Shown: positions 8,048 through 17,392 of the stretch, piece by piece
Layout: each line of letters starts with the position of its first letter
Numbering within the stretch: position 1 is the stretch's first letter
From: Paenibacillus gyeongsangnamensis
Lineage (GTDB): Bacteria > Bacillota > Bacilli > Paenibacillales > NBRC-103111
Assembly: GCF_027533625.1 (NCBI RefSeq)
Contig: NZ_JAQAGZ010000006.1
Coordinates: 62,001 to 126,000, forward strand
Reading direction: 5' to 3'
Length of the DNA: 64,000 nucleotides
Position numbers and translations under genes: made by a program
The notes under the pieces: model-generated
What the model was told of the DNA's origin: nothing
Databases searched by the model: none
The model's input: only the letters and a program-made list of their open reading frames with translations

Positions 8048-9385
8048 ATGTATTTACACGGCACCAGTACAATTAACGGGCAGGGCCATTTGGAGATCGG
8101 CGGCTGCGATACGACGGACCTCGCTCAGCGTTACGGCACACCGCTCTATATTATGGATGAGACGCTCGTACGTCAGCGCTGCCGCGAGTATGTGGACGCA
8201 TTCCGGGCTTCCGGGTTAAAATATCAAGTTGCATACGCCAGCAAAGCGTTCTGCGTCATGGCGATGTGCCGCATCGTCGAAGAAGAAGGGATGTCGCTCG
8301 ACGTTGTGTCCGACGGAGAGCTGTATACCGCCCTGCAGGCGGGATTTCCGGCGGAACGCATTCATTTCCACGGCAATAACAAAACGCCATACGAGATCGA
8401 GATGGCGCTCGAAGCCAAGATCGGCTGCTTTGTCGTAGATAACTTCGTGGAGCTTCAGCTCTTGAACGCCATCGCGGGCGAGAAGCGCCAGAAGGCGAAC
8501 GTGCTGCTGCGCATTACGCCGGGCGTTGAGGCGCATACGCACGAATACATCTCGACCGGGCAGGAGGATTCCAAGTTCGGCTTCGATCTGGGCAACGGCT
8601 CGGCCTATCAAGCGGTCCGGGAGGCGGCAACGCTTCCGAACCTGACGCTGCTCGGCATTCATTCGCATATCGGATCGCAAATCTTCGAGGTCGACGGCTT
8701 CAAGCTGGCCGTGGAGAAAGTGGCGGACTTCGCCGTACAAGTGCGGGGCGAGCTGGATGTGACGTTCACCGTAGTCAACCTCGGCGGAGGCTTCGGGATT
8801 CGTTATGTGGACGGGGACACGCCGCTGGCGGTATCGGAGTACGTCAAAGCGATTACGGATTCGGTAAAGGAACGTTTTGGAGCGGCGAACTATCCGCTTC
8901 CCGAGATTTGGACGGAGCCCGGCCGCAGCATCGTCGGCGATGCCGGTACGACCCTCTACACCGTAGGAACGTACAAAGACATACCGGGCGTCCGCAAATA
9001 CGTCGCGGTGGACGGCGGCATGACGGATAACCCGCGGCCGGCGCTGTACGATTCGAAGTATGAGGCTATGCTGGCGAACCGGGCCGGCGAACCGGGCGAG
9101 GAAGTCGTATCCATCGCCGGCAAATGCTGCGAAAGCGGCGATATGCTGATTTGGGACGTCCGTTTGCCTGTTGTGACCAGCGGCGACCTGCTCGCTGTCG
9201 CCTGCACCGGCGCTTATAATTATGCGATGGCAAGCAACTATAACCGGATTCGCCGTCCCGCCGTCGTCTTCGTGAAAAACGGCCGTTCCGACGTCGTAGT
9301 GACCCGGGAATCGTACGAGAATCTGGTCGGCAACGATCTGATCCCGGAACGGATGAGGGCTAAGGTCGGTACCCCATCGTTGTAA
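8048..9385 (+). CDS. lysA: Diaminopimelate decarboxylase
   Basis: A 445-residue fold-type III PLP enzyme that converts meso-diaminopimelate to L-lysine, the last step of lysine synthesis. The PLP lysine is Lys66 in Y-A-S-K-A. The glycine-rich phosphate-binding loop and the E-P-G-R-S motif are present. The catalytic C-E-S-G-D segment lies near the C-terminus. It follows spoVAF as in B. subtilis and is monocistronic between hairpins. Confidence 0.96.
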   Translation: MYLHGTSTINGQGHLEIGGCDTTDLAQRYGTPLYIMDETLVRQRCREYVDAFRASGLKYQVAYASKAFCVMAMCRIVEEEGMSLDVVSDGELYTALQAGFPAERIHFHGNNKTPYEIEMALEAKIGCFVVDNFVELQLLNAIAGEKRQKANVLLRITPGVEAHTHEYISTGQEDSKFGFDLGNGSAYQAVREAATLPNLTLLGIHSHIGSQIFEVDGFKLAVEKVADFAVQVRGELDVTFTVVNLGGGFGIRYVDGDTPLAVSEYVKAITDSVKERFGAANYPLPEIWTEPGRSIVGDAGTTLYTVGTYKDIPGVRKYVAVDGGMTDNPRPALYDSKYEAMLANRAGEPGEEVVSIAGKCCESGDMLIWDVRLPVVTSGDLLAVACTGAYNYAMASNYNRIRRPAVVFVKNGRSDVVVTRESYENLVGNDLIPERMRAKVGTPSL

Positions 9386-9407
9386 GGCTTCGCGATATCA
9401 TATACGG

Positions 9408-9444
9408 AGCGCTTGTTTCCCCGAATGGAGAGGAAGCAAGCGCT
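9408..9444 (+). terminator. Hairpin downstream of lysA
   Basis: AGCGCTTG plus TTCC pairs with GGAA plus CAAGCGCT. No T-run follows, so it may be an RNA-stabilising or bidirectional terminator stem. Confidence 0.5.
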
Positions 9445-9592
9445 ATTCGGCTTTCACCCGGCGCGCGGCACGGCAAACCCGGTCCGCCGGATCAAGAGTG
9501 TTTATCGTCGTGCCGATATTTGTATCTCCCCTCATTTCATAGTAAAATAAGGTCGATTCATGGAACGACGAAAATAAAGGAGCGTACATACG

Positions 9593-10024
9593 ATGGCTAA
9601 ACAAGCGATTATTAAATTAACCGACGGCAATGAAGTGGTGCTGGATTTGTTCGAGAAGGACGCACCGAATACCGTCGCGAACTTCGAGAAGCTCGCGAAT
9701 TCCGGATTCTACAACGGTCTCGTGTTTCATCGCGTCATTCCGGGCTTCGTCGCCCAAGGCGGCTGCCCGAACGGCACCGGTACCGGCGGTCCCGGCTACA
9801 CGATCAACTGCGAAATCAACCCGAACAAGCATGAGCGCGGAGCGCTCGCGATGGCGCATGCCGGCCGCAACACGGGGGGCAGCCAGTTCTATATCGTATA
9901 TCAGCCGCAGCCGCATTTGGACGGGCAGCATACGGTATTCGGCAAAGTCGTAAAAGGCATGGAGCATGTCGACGCCTTCAAAGGCCGCGACAAAATGGAA
10001 TCCGTTCAAGTCGTGGAAGTATAA
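9593..10024 (+). CDS. ppiB: Cyclophilin-type peptidyl-prolyl cis-trans isomerase
   Basis: A 143-residue single-domain cytoplasmic cyclophilin that speeds proline isomerisation during protein folding. It carries the F-H-R-V-I-P-G-F motif with the catalytic Arg, the Q-G-G segment, N-T-G-G-S-Q-F-Y-I, and the H-L-D-G-x-H-x-V-F-G motif. It is monocistronic, with AAAGGAG before the ATG and a strong terminator after the stop. Confidence 0.95.
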   Translation: MAKQAIIKLTDGNEVVLDLFEKDAPNTVANFEKLANSGFYNGLVFHRVIPGFVAQGGCPNGTGTGGPGYTINCEINPNKHERGALAMAHAGRNTGGSQFYIVYQPQPHLDGQHTVFGKVVKGMEHVDAFKGRDKMESVQVVEV

Positions 10025-10039
10025 TCGATCCGGAAATCG

Positions 10040-10065
10040 GGTCCTGCTCCGGCAGGACCTTTTTT
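10040..10065 (+). terminator. Terminator after ppiB
   Basis: GGTCCTGC and GCAGGACC close a TCCG tetraloop and are followed by six T. Confidence 0.93.
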
Positions 10066-10120
10066 GCCATGTTATTGCCTTGTTAATTCATCGGAAAAAT
10101 AAAGGAATATGTCAAAAGCC

Positions 10121-10149
10121 TTGCTTTTTTCAAGCGCAGATGATAATAT
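10121..10149 (+). promoter_or_regulatory. Sigma-A promoter of the riboflavin operon
   Basis: TTGCTT (10121-10126) and TAATAT (10144-10149) are separated by 17 bases. Transcription would begin about 50 bases before the FMN aptamer. Confidence 0.6.
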
Positions 10150-10209
10150 TTCAAACAAACGTTGGAAGTGGCAGCCATGCCGTTCCAACAACATAAGAAC
10201 GCTGTTTAT

Positions 10210-10376
10210 TCTTCGGGGCAGGGTGAAATTCCCTACCGGCGGTGATGATGAAGGGCTTCCAGAGCCCCAAGCTCAGTCCGTGACCCGTGCAGCCGATCGC
10301 ATTCCCGCGACCGGAAGCCGGTGGACTCGGTGCAATTCCGAGACCGACAGTATAGTCTGGATGGGAGAAGAAGAAT
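10210..10376 (+). ncRNA. FMN riboswitch (RFN element)
   Basis: The conserved RFN core is visible: GGGGCAGGGTGAAATTCCC, then the CCGGCGGTGAT segment, the AGCCCGYGA-like stretch, the GGACTCGGTGCAATTCCGAG hairpin, the GACCGACAGTATAGTCTGGATGGGAGAAG end, and the closing P1 strand. It binds FMN and controls the downstream rib genes. With the terminator at 10633 it would act by early termination. It occupies the centre of the 671-base gene-free stretch 10025-10695. Confidence 0.96.
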
Positions 10377-10632
10377 AGCGGATCGGAATTCGACCGGGGA
10401 AGCCGGCGGTTGTTTGTTTGCTCATGTGTGATTTTTCACATAGATTGAGGGTTATTTGTTATTTCTTCGCACAGGATTCGGGTAGAGTCTATCCCTGGTT
10501 ACCTGCGGCGATCCACCCCGAGCAAGACTAGACCGAACGTGCGCTGCGTGTCGAATCAGCTTGGACCGAATGTCTGTGAATGGCGCGGTTTCTTTGCTGA
10601 CGCATCCGTCATTCCATCTAATCTTGTTAACC

Positions 10633-10667
10633 CATGCCCCTGCTCTCCGGAAGAGAGGGGCATTTTT
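10633..10667 (+). terminator. Riboswitch-controlled terminator before ribD
   Basis: CATGCCCCT pairs with AGGGGCATT and is followed by five T, ending 28 bases before ribD. Some 250 bases separate it from the aptamer, so the antiterminator must be formed by the long linker 10377-10632. Confidence 0.8.
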
Positions 10668-10695
10668 GCGTTCAAAGCTGAGGAGGGGACGACCG

Positions 10696-11817
10696 GTGGA
10701 GCTCATCAACGACGAATATTACATGCGCCTTGCGCTGCAGCTCGCTTCCTCAGCCTCCGGCCAAACGGGCATTAATCCTGCGGTCGGCTGCGTGATCGTG
10801 AAAGACGGCCGCATCGTAGGCATGGGCGCGCATCTGAAGCGGGGCGAAGCGCACGCGGAGGTGCACGCGCTGAACATGGCTGGCGCAGAGGCGGAGGGCG
10901 CGACCGCGTATGTGACCTTGGAGCCGTGCAGCCACCACGGGCGCACGCCTCCTTGCAGCGACCGGCTCATCCGGGAGCGGGTGAAGCGGGTCGTGGTGGC
11001 GGCCACGGACCCGAACCCGCTCGTGGCCGGGAGCGGGCTGGAGCGGCTGCGTGCACACGGGCTGGAGGTGACTCAAGGGGTGCTGGAGGGGGAAGCCAAC
11101 TTGCTGAACGAAGCGTTCAACAAGTTCATCGTCACCCGCCGCCCTTTCGTCACCGTGAAGACCGCCAGCACGCTGGACGGCAAGATCGCCGCGAAGACGG
11201 GCGACAGCAAGTGGATCACGAACGACGCCTCGCGTTCGTTCGTGCACACGCTGCGCCACCGCCACCTGGCGATCCTGACCGGCATCGGCACTGTGTTAGC
11301 CGATGATCCCGCCCTCACGACCCGGCTTTCCGTTCCGGGTCTGAACCCCATGCGCGTCGTCGTCGACTCGGCGCTGAGAATTCCCCCGGACGCGCAGCTC
11401 GTCCGGGACGGGGCGGCGCCCACGGTCGTCCTGACGACCGACCGGGCGCCGGAGGCGCGTCGCCGCGAGCTCGAAGCGCGCGGCGTCACGGTGATCGACT
11501 GCGGGCCGGGCCCGGCAGTCGACTTGTACGCCGCCATGGCGAAGCTCGGCGAGCTCGAGATCGGCTCGCTGCTCGTCGAAGGCGGCGGCAAGCTGAACGG
11601 CGCGCTGCTCGCGGCGCGCCTTGTCGATAAGCTGGTGCTGTTCCTCGCACCGAAGATTATCGGCGGCGGGGCCCTCGCGCCCGGGAGTATGGACTTCGCC
11701 GGCTTCGAGCGGATGGGCGAGGCGATCCGCCTCGAACGCATGAGCGTTCAATCGTTCGGCGAAGATTTATGCATTACCGGCTATCCGCAGTATGCGGGCG
11801 GGAAGGAGGCGCAGTAG
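10696..11817 (+). CDS. ribD: Bifunctional pyrimidine deaminase/reductase RibD
   Basis: A 373-residue enzyme for the deamination and side-chain reduction steps of riboflavin synthesis. The N-terminal zinc deaminase domain has H53-A-E55 and P77-C78 with C87. The reductase domain starts near residue 148. The GTG start at 10696 is preferred because AGGAGGGG lies 6-13 bases upstream and the protein then begins as typical RibD, whereas the longer frame would run back through the terminator. Base composition is markedly GC-rich in the reductase half (78% in 11461-11520). Confidence 0.95.
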   Translation: MELINDEYYMRLALQLASSASGQTGINPAVGCVIVKDGRIVGMGAHLKRGEAHAEVHALNMAGAEAEGATAYVTLEPCSHHGRTPPCSDRLIRERVKRVVVAATDPNPLVAGSGLERLRAHGLEVTQGVLEGEANLLNEAFNKFIVTRRPFVTVKTASTLDGKIAAKTGDSKWITNDASRSFVHTLRHRHLAILTGIGTVLADDPALTTRLSVPGLNPMRVVVDSALRIPPDAQLVRDGAAPTVVLTTDRAPEARRRELEARGVTVIDCGPGPAVDLYAAMAKLGELEIGSLLVEGGGKLNGALLAARLVDKLVLFLAPKIIGGGALAPGSMDFAGFERMGEAIRLERMSVQSFGEDLCITGYPQYAGGKEAQ

Positions 11818-11821
11818 AAGG

Positions 11822-12484
11822 ATGTTTACGGGAATTATTGAAGAAATCGGCTCGATGCGCCGGATGGCGAAACAAGGCCAAGCGATGGTGCTCACCATCG
11901 GCGCGGCGAAAATTTTGGAGGACGTGCATCTGGGAGACAGCATATCCGTGAACGGCGTCTGTCTTACCGTCATAGCCTTCGACTCGAGTTCATTTAGCGT
12001 CGACGTCATGCCGGAAACGTTCCGGCGAACGAACCTGGAGCGGTTATCCGCCGGCGCCCCGGTCAACCTGGAACGGGCGATGGCGGCTGGGGGCCGCTTC
12101 GGGGGGCATATCGTGCAAGGGCATGTCGATTCCACGGGCATCATCGCGTCGCGGACGGCGGAGGAGAATGCGGTCGTCTTCCGGGTTGCCCCCAAAGACG
12201 AAACGATCCTCAAATACGTCATCCCGCACGGCTCCATCACGATCGACGGCATTAGTCTTACAGTAGTGGACGTGGAGGAAACCTCTTTCCGGGTTTCGAT
12301 CATTCCCCATACGCTGGCCGAGACGGTGCTGCAGTACAAGAAGGCGGGCGACGAAGTCAATCTGGAGTGCGATGTGTTAGGCAAATATATCGAAAGGCTC
12401 CTGACCTACGGAAAGGGTCATGGAGGCGGGTCCCAGGCAAGCGGACTGACGGCGTCCTTTTTATCCGAGCACGGATTTATGTAA
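11822..12484 (+). CDS. ribE: Riboflavin synthase alpha chain
   Basis: A 220-residue enzyme that dismutates two 6,7-dimethyl-8-ribityllumazine molecules into riboflavin. It has the diagnostic M-F-T-G-I-I-E start and two tandem lumazine-binding beta-barrel domains (about residues 1-97 and 98-195), each with an S-V-N-G-V or S-I-D-G-I motif. It begins four bases after ribD, with AAGGAGG overlapping the ribD end. Confidence 0.96.
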   Translation: MFTGIIEEIGSMRRMAKQGQAMVLTIGAAKILEDVHLGDSISVNGVCLTVIAFDSSSFSVDVMPETFRRTNLERLSAGAPVNLERAMAAGGRFGGHIVQGHVDSTGIIASRTAEENAVVFRVAPKDETILKYVIPHGSITIDGISLTVVDVEETSFRVSIIPHTLAETVLQYKKAGDEVNLECDVLGKYIERLLTYGKGHGGGSQASGLTASFLSEHGFM

Positions 12485-12504
12485 TGAGACAAGGAGTGAG
12501 GAAC

Positions 12505-13719
12505 ATGACGGGAACGAACGGCTTCCATTCGATCGAAGAAGCGATCTATGATTTGATGAGAGGCAAGGTAGTCATCGTGGTGGACGACGAAGACCGCGAG
12601 AACGAGGGCGATTTCATCGCGCTGGCCGAGAAGGCGACTCCCGAGGTCATTAACTTTATGATCAAAGAGGGCCGCGGTCTCGTCTGCGCGCCAATCACCG
12701 AAGAGCGCGCGCAGGAGCTGGATCTTCCGCCGATGGTGCAGCGCAATACCGATTACCACGGGACCGCGTTTACGGTTTCGGTGGACCACGTGGAGACGAC
12801 GACCGGAATTTCGGCTTCGGAGCGGTCGCGCACCGTCAAGGCGCTGATCGATCCGAAGACAAGGCCGTCGAGCTTCCGCAGACCGGGACATATTTTCCCG
12901 TTGATCGCGAAGAAGGGCGGCGTCCTCCGCCGGGCGGGGCATACGGAAGCGGCCGTCGACCTGGCCCGGATGTGCGGTGCCTATCCCGCGGCGGTCATCT
13001 GCGAGGTCATCAAGGAGAACGGCGAAATGGCCCGCGTGCCGGAGCTGCTGGAGCTGAGCCGGAAGCATGAGCTGAAGATCATCACCATCCAGGCTTTGAT
13101 CGAGTACCGCAATCTGAAGGAGAAGCTCGTCGAGCGCGAGGTGGAGGTGCGGATGCCGACGGACTTCGGCGAGTTCCGCGCGATCGCTTATACGAATCAG
13201 GTCGATAATAAGGAGCATGTCGCACTGGTCAAGGGAGAGATCAGCGGCGAATCGCCGACGCTGGTGCGGGTCCATTCCGAATGCCTGACCGGTGACGTAT
13301 TCCACTCCCACCGGTGCGATTGCGGGCCGCAGCTGGCTGCCGCACTGAAGCAGATCGACGAGACCGGCTCGGGCGTGCTGCTCTATATGCGCCAGGAAGG
13401 CCGCGGCATCGGGCTGATCAACAAGCTCAAGGCCTATAAGCTGCAGGAGCAGGGACTCGATACGGTCGATGCGAACTTAAAGCTGGGCTTCGCGGCCGAT
13501 CTGCGGGATTACGGCATCGGCGCGCAAATTTTGAAAGATCTCGGCATCAGCAAAATCCGGCTTCTGACGAACAACCCACGGAAAATCCGGGGCCTGGAAG
13601 GCTACGGTCTCGAAGTGGTGGAGAGGGTGCCGATTCAGATGGAGGAGAACGAGGACAACCAACGTTATTTGCGCACGAAGCAGTCCAAGCTCGGCCATCT
13701 GCTGGAGTTTAATATTTAA
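12505..13719 (+). CDS. ribBA: Bifunctional DHBP synthase / GTP cyclohydrolase II
   Basis: A 404-residue fusion. The N-terminal domain (about residues 1-205) makes 3,4-dihydroxy-2-butanone 4-phosphate and has the acidic [10 protein letters not shown] motif (27-36). The C-terminal domain opens GTP for the pyrimidine branch and has the zinc site C-x10-C-x-C (C-L-T-G-D ... R-C-D-C-G) and the [10 protein letters not shown] loop. The ATG at 12505 follows AAGGAGTGAGG and gives family length. Confidence 0.96.
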   Translation: MTGTNGFHSIEEAIYDLMRGKVVIVVDDEDRENEGDFIALAEKATPEVINFMIKEGRGLVCAPITEERAQELDLPPMVQRNTDYHGTAFTVSVDHVETTTGISASERSRTVKALIDPKTRPSSFRRPGHIFPLIAKKGGVLRRAGHTEAAVDLARMCGAYPAAVICEVIKENGEMARVPELLELSRKHELKIITIQALIEYRNLKEKLVEREVEVRMPTDFGEFRAIAYTNQVDNKEHVALVKGEISGESPTLVRVHSECLTGDVFHSHRCDCGPQLAAALKQIDETGSGVLLYMRQEGRGIGLINKLKAYKLQEQGLDTVDANLKLGFAADLRDYGIGAQILKDLGISKIRLLTNNPRKIRGLEGYGLEVVERVPIQMEENEDNQRYLRTKQSKLGHLLEFNI

Positions 13720-13784
13720 CCTGAGTCGGTAACTGTTGTATTTTGTAGAAAAAAATTTCATTCAGAAAAGGATGTAGAAGAGAC

Positions 13785-14252
13785 ATGGCGAAAATATATG
13801 AAGGACATTTAGTATCGCAAGGGTTAAAATACGGTATCGTGGTCGGCCGGTTCAACGAATTCATCACCCACAAGCTGCTGGGCGGCGCTCAGGATGCGCT
13901 GAAGCGCCACGGCGTACAGGAGAACGAAATCGACATTGCTTGGGTGCCGGGCGCCTTTGAAATTCCGCTGATCGCGCAAAAAATGGCCGAGAGCGGCAAG
14001 TACGATGCCGTCATTACGCTCGGCGCCGTCATTCGCGGCAGCACGCCTCACTTCGATTACGTATGCAACGAAGCGGCGAAAGGCGTTGCCGCGGTCAACC
14101 TGAAAACCGGCGTGCCGACGATCTTCGGCGTCTTGACGACCGATTCCATCGAGCAAGCGGTGGAACGCGCGGGGACGAAAGCGGGCAACAAAGGCTGGGA
14201 GGCCGCCGTTACGGCGATCGAAATGGCGAACCTGTCCAAACAATTTTCTTAA
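13785..14252 (+). CDS. ribH: 6,7-dimethyl-8-ribityllumazine synthase
   Basis: A 155-residue lumazine synthase that forms an icosahedral shell and joins the two riboflavin precursors. Motifs include R-F-N-E-F-I near the start, [21 protein letters not shown], and the C-terminal R-A-G region. It is the last gene of the ribD-E-BA-H operon, 65 bases after ribBA. No terminator is obvious before scpA. Confidence 0.96.
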   Translation: MAKIYEGHLVSQGLKYGIVVGRFNEFITHKLLGGAQDALKRHGVQENEIDIAWVPGAFEIPLIAQKMAESGKYDAVITLGAVIRGSTPHFDYVCNEAAKGVAAVNLKTGVPTIFGVLTTDSIEQAVERAGTKAGNKGWEAAVTAIEMANLSKQFS

Positions 14253-14308
14253 GCGGTCTATAGCCGTCTCTGACGCTGTGGATCGTGCAAGGGGGAACGA
14301 TCTAGAAA

Positions 14309-15094
14309 GTGAAAGTCACGGTAAAACTCGAAACCTTTGAAGGCCCCCTGGATCTGCTGCTGCACTTGATCGACAAGGCGGAAGTGGATATATACGATAT
14401 TCCGATCAAAGAGATTACGGATCAATATATGGGTTACCTAGATGCGATGACTGAGCTGGAGCTGGAGGTTACCAGCGAATTTCTCGTCATGGCCGCCACC
14501 TTGCTGTCCATCAAGAGCAAGATGCTTCTGCCGAAGCCTCCCGTACTGGATCTCGAATTCGAGGACTATATGATGGACGAGGATTATGATCCCCGCGCGG
14601 AGCTTGTCGCGAAGCTGATCGAGTACCGCAAGTATAAGGCGATCGCCGATCACCTGCGGGACAAGGAAGCCGAGCGGAGCATGATCTTTACCCGGGAGCC
14701 CGAGGATTTAACGCCTTACGTTCCCGTAATTCCGGAGAATCCGGTCAAAGGGCTGCACGTCGGCGATCTGGTGAATGCGTTCCGCAAGGCGCTGCGCCGG
14801 ATGCAGAGCCGTCATATGGTGGCCAAAATCCGGAAGGATGAGATTTCGGTCAAGGACCGGATGTTTGAAGTGCTTGCATCGCTGGAGCATCACGGCGGCA
14901 AGGTGTTTTTCTCGAAGCTGCTGGATGAGCATGCAACGCGAGATGCGATCGTCGTAACGTTCCTTGCTTTGCTGGAGCTGATGAAGGTGAAGAAAATCGT
15001 TTGCTTTCAGCATAAGGCGTTCGACGATATTGTGATTGAGGAAAGAAAGGATGGCGTGGCATATGGAGTTTGGCCGGATGAAATCGATTATTGA
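14309..15094 (+). CDS. scpA: Segregation and condensation protein A
   Basis: A 261-residue kleisin of the SMC-ScpAB condensin. The N-terminal Smc-neck-binding domain has the F-E-G-P-L-D-L-L-L-H-L-I signature, followed by a flexible acidic centre and a C-terminal winged helix. The start is GTG after GGGGGAACG. It overlaps scpB, as expected for co-translation of the complex partners. Confidence 0.95.
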   Translation: MKVTVKLETFEGPLDLLLHLIDKAEVDIYDIPIKEITDQYMGYLDAMTELELEVTSEFLVMAATLLSIKSKMLLPKPPVLDLEFEDYMMDEDYDPRAELVAKLIEYRKYKAIADHLRDKEAERSMIFTREPEDLTPYVPVIPENPVKGLHVGDLVNAFRKALRRMQSRHMVAKIRKDEISVKDRMFEVLASLEHHGGKVFFSKLLDEHATRDAIVVTFLALLELMKVKKIVCFQHKAFDDIVIEERKDGVAYGVWPDEIDY

Positions 15095-15677
15095 AGGACT
15101 GCTGTTCGTCGTAGGAGACGAGGGCTTAAGCGTAAGGCAGCTGGCGGAAGTGCTGGAGGAAGACGCCGGATTTACGCTGGAGCTGGTGCAGGAGCTTCAA
15201 GCCGATCTGAAGCGCGCGGGCCGCGGCATTCAGATCGTCGAGCTGGCCGGAACGTTCCAACTCGCTACGCTGCCGGAGCACGCTCCTTTTTTTGAGCGTC
15301 TCGCCTATTCGCCATCCCGGGCATCCTTGTCCCAAGCGGCGCTGGAAACGCTGGCGATCGTAGCCTACAAGCAGCCGATCACTCGCGTCGAGATCGAAGA
15401 AATCCGCGGCGTAAAATCGGAACGGCCCTTGCAGACGCTCGTCGGGAAGGATTTGATCCAGGAGGTGGACCGGGCGGATGCTCCGGGCAGGCCTATCCTG
15501 TACGGAACGACGAAGTCGTTCCTCGATCATTTTGCGCTGGCGTCCTTGGGAGACTTGCCTGAAACGTCGCTGTTCGAGAATGAGGACAATCTGGAGGAGG
15601 AAACGAGGCTCCTGTTCGAGAAGCTGGACGGCGAGCAGCTTACCTTCGATCAATTGCCCGATCCGGAAGACGTCTGA
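15063..15677 (+). CDS. scpB: Segregation and condensation protein B
   Basis: A 204-residue ScpB with two winged-helix domains that dimerises and binds the ScpA centre. The family motif L-E-T-L-A-I-V-A-Y-K-Q-P-I-T-R is present near residue 100. The ATG at 15063 is preferred because it gives the family N-terminus and has GAAAGAAAGG upstream. An ATG at 15078 is also possible. It overlaps scpA by 32 bases. Confidence 0.94.
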   Translation: MEFGRMKSIIEGLLFVVGDEGLSVRQLAEVLEEDAGFTLELVQELQADLKRAGRGIQIVELAGTFQLATLPEHAPFFERLAYSPSRASLSQAALETLAIVAYKQPITRVEIEEIRGVKSERPLQTLVGKDLIQEVDRADAPGRPILYGTTKSFLDHFALASLGDLPETSLFENEDNLEEETRLLFEKLDGEQLTFDQLPDPEDV

Positions 15678-15711
15678 AGTCCGCATGATTTGCCAAATCA
15701 AGGTTATACTA

Positions 15712-15760
15712 ACTCCTGTAGATCCGGTTACGAAGACACTTCCGGCTGCGGGAGTTTTTT
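15712..15760 (+). terminator. Terminator after scpB
   Basis: ACTCC and GGAGT outer arms with CCGG pairs inside are followed by six T ending at 15760. Repeat copy 3 starts two bases later. Confidence 0.7.
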
Positions 15761-15761
15761 A

Positions 15762-15864
15762 GTTGATAAGAATATATAAGTTTTCGTGGGCTTATAGCTT
15801 CGCATCAACCTTGATAAACGCGCTGGTTCTTGTAAGACAAGGACGGCGTAGCCGTTTATCCTGG
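15762..15864 (+). repeat. Terminator-associated repeat, copy 3
   Basis: A 103-bp copy differing from copy 1 at a single position (AATATATAAG instead of AATTTATAAG) within the repeat. The sequence flanking its right end (CTTCTA) is unrelated to copy 1, which helps fix the right boundary at CCTGG. Confidence 0.92.
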
Positions 15865-15961
15865 CTTCTAATTATGCGGGTAATGCAAGCTAAGACGTCG
15901 GGAGATAGACGAGTGTCGCAATACGCCTGGCGTACGGAGGGAAGGAAGGTAGGAGCCGGGA

Positions 15962-16639
15962 ATGGTTTGGGCATGGTGGACGGCCGGGGCTTTGCTGCTC
16001 CTCGCATGGCTTGTCTTGTCGAGTAATATTCGTATTTTGTTTACGTTTACGAGGCAGGATGAAAATGACGAGCTGACACTGGATCTCCATGCCTTATTCG
16101 GTATGGTGAGATTCCGCTATACGATTCCGATTCTGGAAATGCATAAGCTGCTGGAGCGGCTGGACATGAAGTCGGAGCGGGTGGACAAGTCGGACGCAGA
16201 GCTGGTCAAAGATAAGAAGCAAGGGATTACGGTAGCCCAAATCAAGACAGCTTTCGAGAATGCGAAGCTGCTGCTGGAGCATTGTTTTCAGTTTAACGTC
16301 TGGCTTCTCGATACGCTGAAGAGAGTGCGCTGCACATCCTTTGTATGGAAAACCTCCGTCGGTATCGGCGATGCGGCACAGACCGCATGTGTGGTAGGCA
16401 TGTTGTGGGGCTTGAAGTCGTCGATGCTGGCCTTTCTGTTTCGTAAAATACGGCTGGAGGCGCAGCCAAGGCTTCAGATCATGCCGGCGTTCAACGAGCT
16501 TCATTTTACGATGGAGCTGATGTTCAAGCTGGAAATCCGGCTCGGCTTCCTGCTGTATGCCGGTTGCCTCCTTCTGCTAAGGATCGCCCGTATTAAGGGC
16601 GGAATCCGCACCTGGCAAAGGGTTTTGTTCAAGACGTGA
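15962..16639 (+). CDS. ytfI: DUF2953 family membrane protein (YtfI-like)
   Basis: A 225-residue protein with an N-terminal transmembrane helix (about residues 4-22), a soluble central domain, and hydrophobic segments toward the C-terminus. It is recognised as DUF2953 (YtfI), which in Bacillus directly precedes ytfJ, as here. Its own function is unknown, but linkage to the GerW/YtfJ protein suggests a spore role. The ATG has TAGGAG 6-11 bases upstream. Confidence 0.8.
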   Translation: MVWAWWTAGALLLLAWLVLSSNIRILFTFTRQDENDELTLDLHALFGMVRFRYTIPILEMHKLLERLDMKSERVDKSDAELVKDKKQGITVAQIKTAFENAKLLLEHCFQFNVWLLDTLKRVRCTSFVWKTSVGIGDAAQTACVVGMLWGLKSSMLAFLFRKIRLEAQPRLQIMPAFNELHFTMELMFKLEIRLGFLLYAGCLLLLRIARIKGGIRTWQRVLFKT

Positions 16640-16723
16640 TCGGCTATTACATAAGCGGGACGCCCGGCGGGCATTCTATAATTGTTTACTCCACCAAAGG
16701 CGAATCTGTAAAGGAGGATATAC

Positions 16724-17206
16724 ATGATGACCGATCATCCGATTCAAGGTCTGATGAAGACGGCGATGGAAAATATTAAAGAAATGGTCGACGTGAATAC
16801 GATTGTCGGCGACCCCGTAGAAACGCCGGATGGCAGCGTCATTATGCCCATCAGCAAAGTGGGCTTCGGTTTCGCGGCAGGCGGCAGCGAATTCGTTACG
16901 GAGGAATCCGCAGCCGGGGGACAGCGCGGCGACATGATGAACGCCAAGGTCGAGCTGCCGTTCGGGGGAGGCAGCGGCGGCGGGGTGTCGATCACGCCGA
17001 TCGCCTTTCTCGTTGTAGGCAAGCACGGGGTGAAGGTCGTACCTCTTGACAACCAAACGCACCTCATAGAGCGCTTGATCGATTCCGCGCCAAGTGTGGT
17101 GGACCGGATCCAATCAATGATGAAATCCGGTATGAAAACCGGTATCGGAACGGAAGGAACGACCCATGTAACGAACAATATCGAGAATCAAAATTTCGTA
17201 GTTTAA
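16724..17206 (+). CDS. ytfJ: GerW family sporulation protein YtfJ
   Basis: A 160-residue GerW/YtfJ family protein needed in Bacillus for the spore response to some germinants. The family core includes the D-V-N-T-I-V-G-D-P segment near residue 24, I-M-P-I-S-K-V, a glycine-rich stretch (about residues 84-90) and T-P-I-A-F-L-V-V near residue 96. An AAAGGAGG site lies 7 bases before the ATG. It forms a two-gene unit with ytfI and ends at a terminator. Confidence 0.92.
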   Translation: MMTDHPIQGLMKTAMENIKEMVDVNTIVGDPVETPDGSVIMPISKVGFGFAAGGSEFVTEESAAGGQRGDMMNAKVELPFGGGSGGGVSITPIAFLVVGKHGVKVVPLDNQTHLIERLIDSAPSVVDRIQSMMKSGMKTGIGTEGTTHVTNNIENQNFVV

Positions 17207-17224
17207 CGACTATAACCCTTCCGG

Positions 17225-17256
17225 GCTGTCCGTTTTTCGGACGGCTTTTTCTTTTT
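17225..17256 (+). terminator. Terminator after ytfJ
   Basis: GCTGTCCG and CGGACGGC arms are followed by two T-runs. Confidence 0.9.
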
Positions 17257-17309
17257 GAGGACGGCGCGAAGGCGTCGTCCAATTTGCTGCAATACGACAA
17301 TATTCGTTA

Positions 17310-17338
17310 TTGCTCTTTCATATCGGATGCACTATATT
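17310..17338 (+). promoter_or_regulatory. Sigma-A promoter of the HD-GYP gene
   Basis: TTGCTC and TATATT are separated by 17 bases, 55 bases before the start codon. Confidence 0.6.
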
Positions 17339-17392
17339 ATTTTTAGGAAAATTAAAGGATTAGGTCCAAAGTCATGAGAGAGAAGGAAATTC

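Noticed and set aside
10561..10695. N-terminal extension of ribD
   Set aside because: The extension would be translated through the riboswitch terminator; GTG at 10696 has the only good ribosome site.
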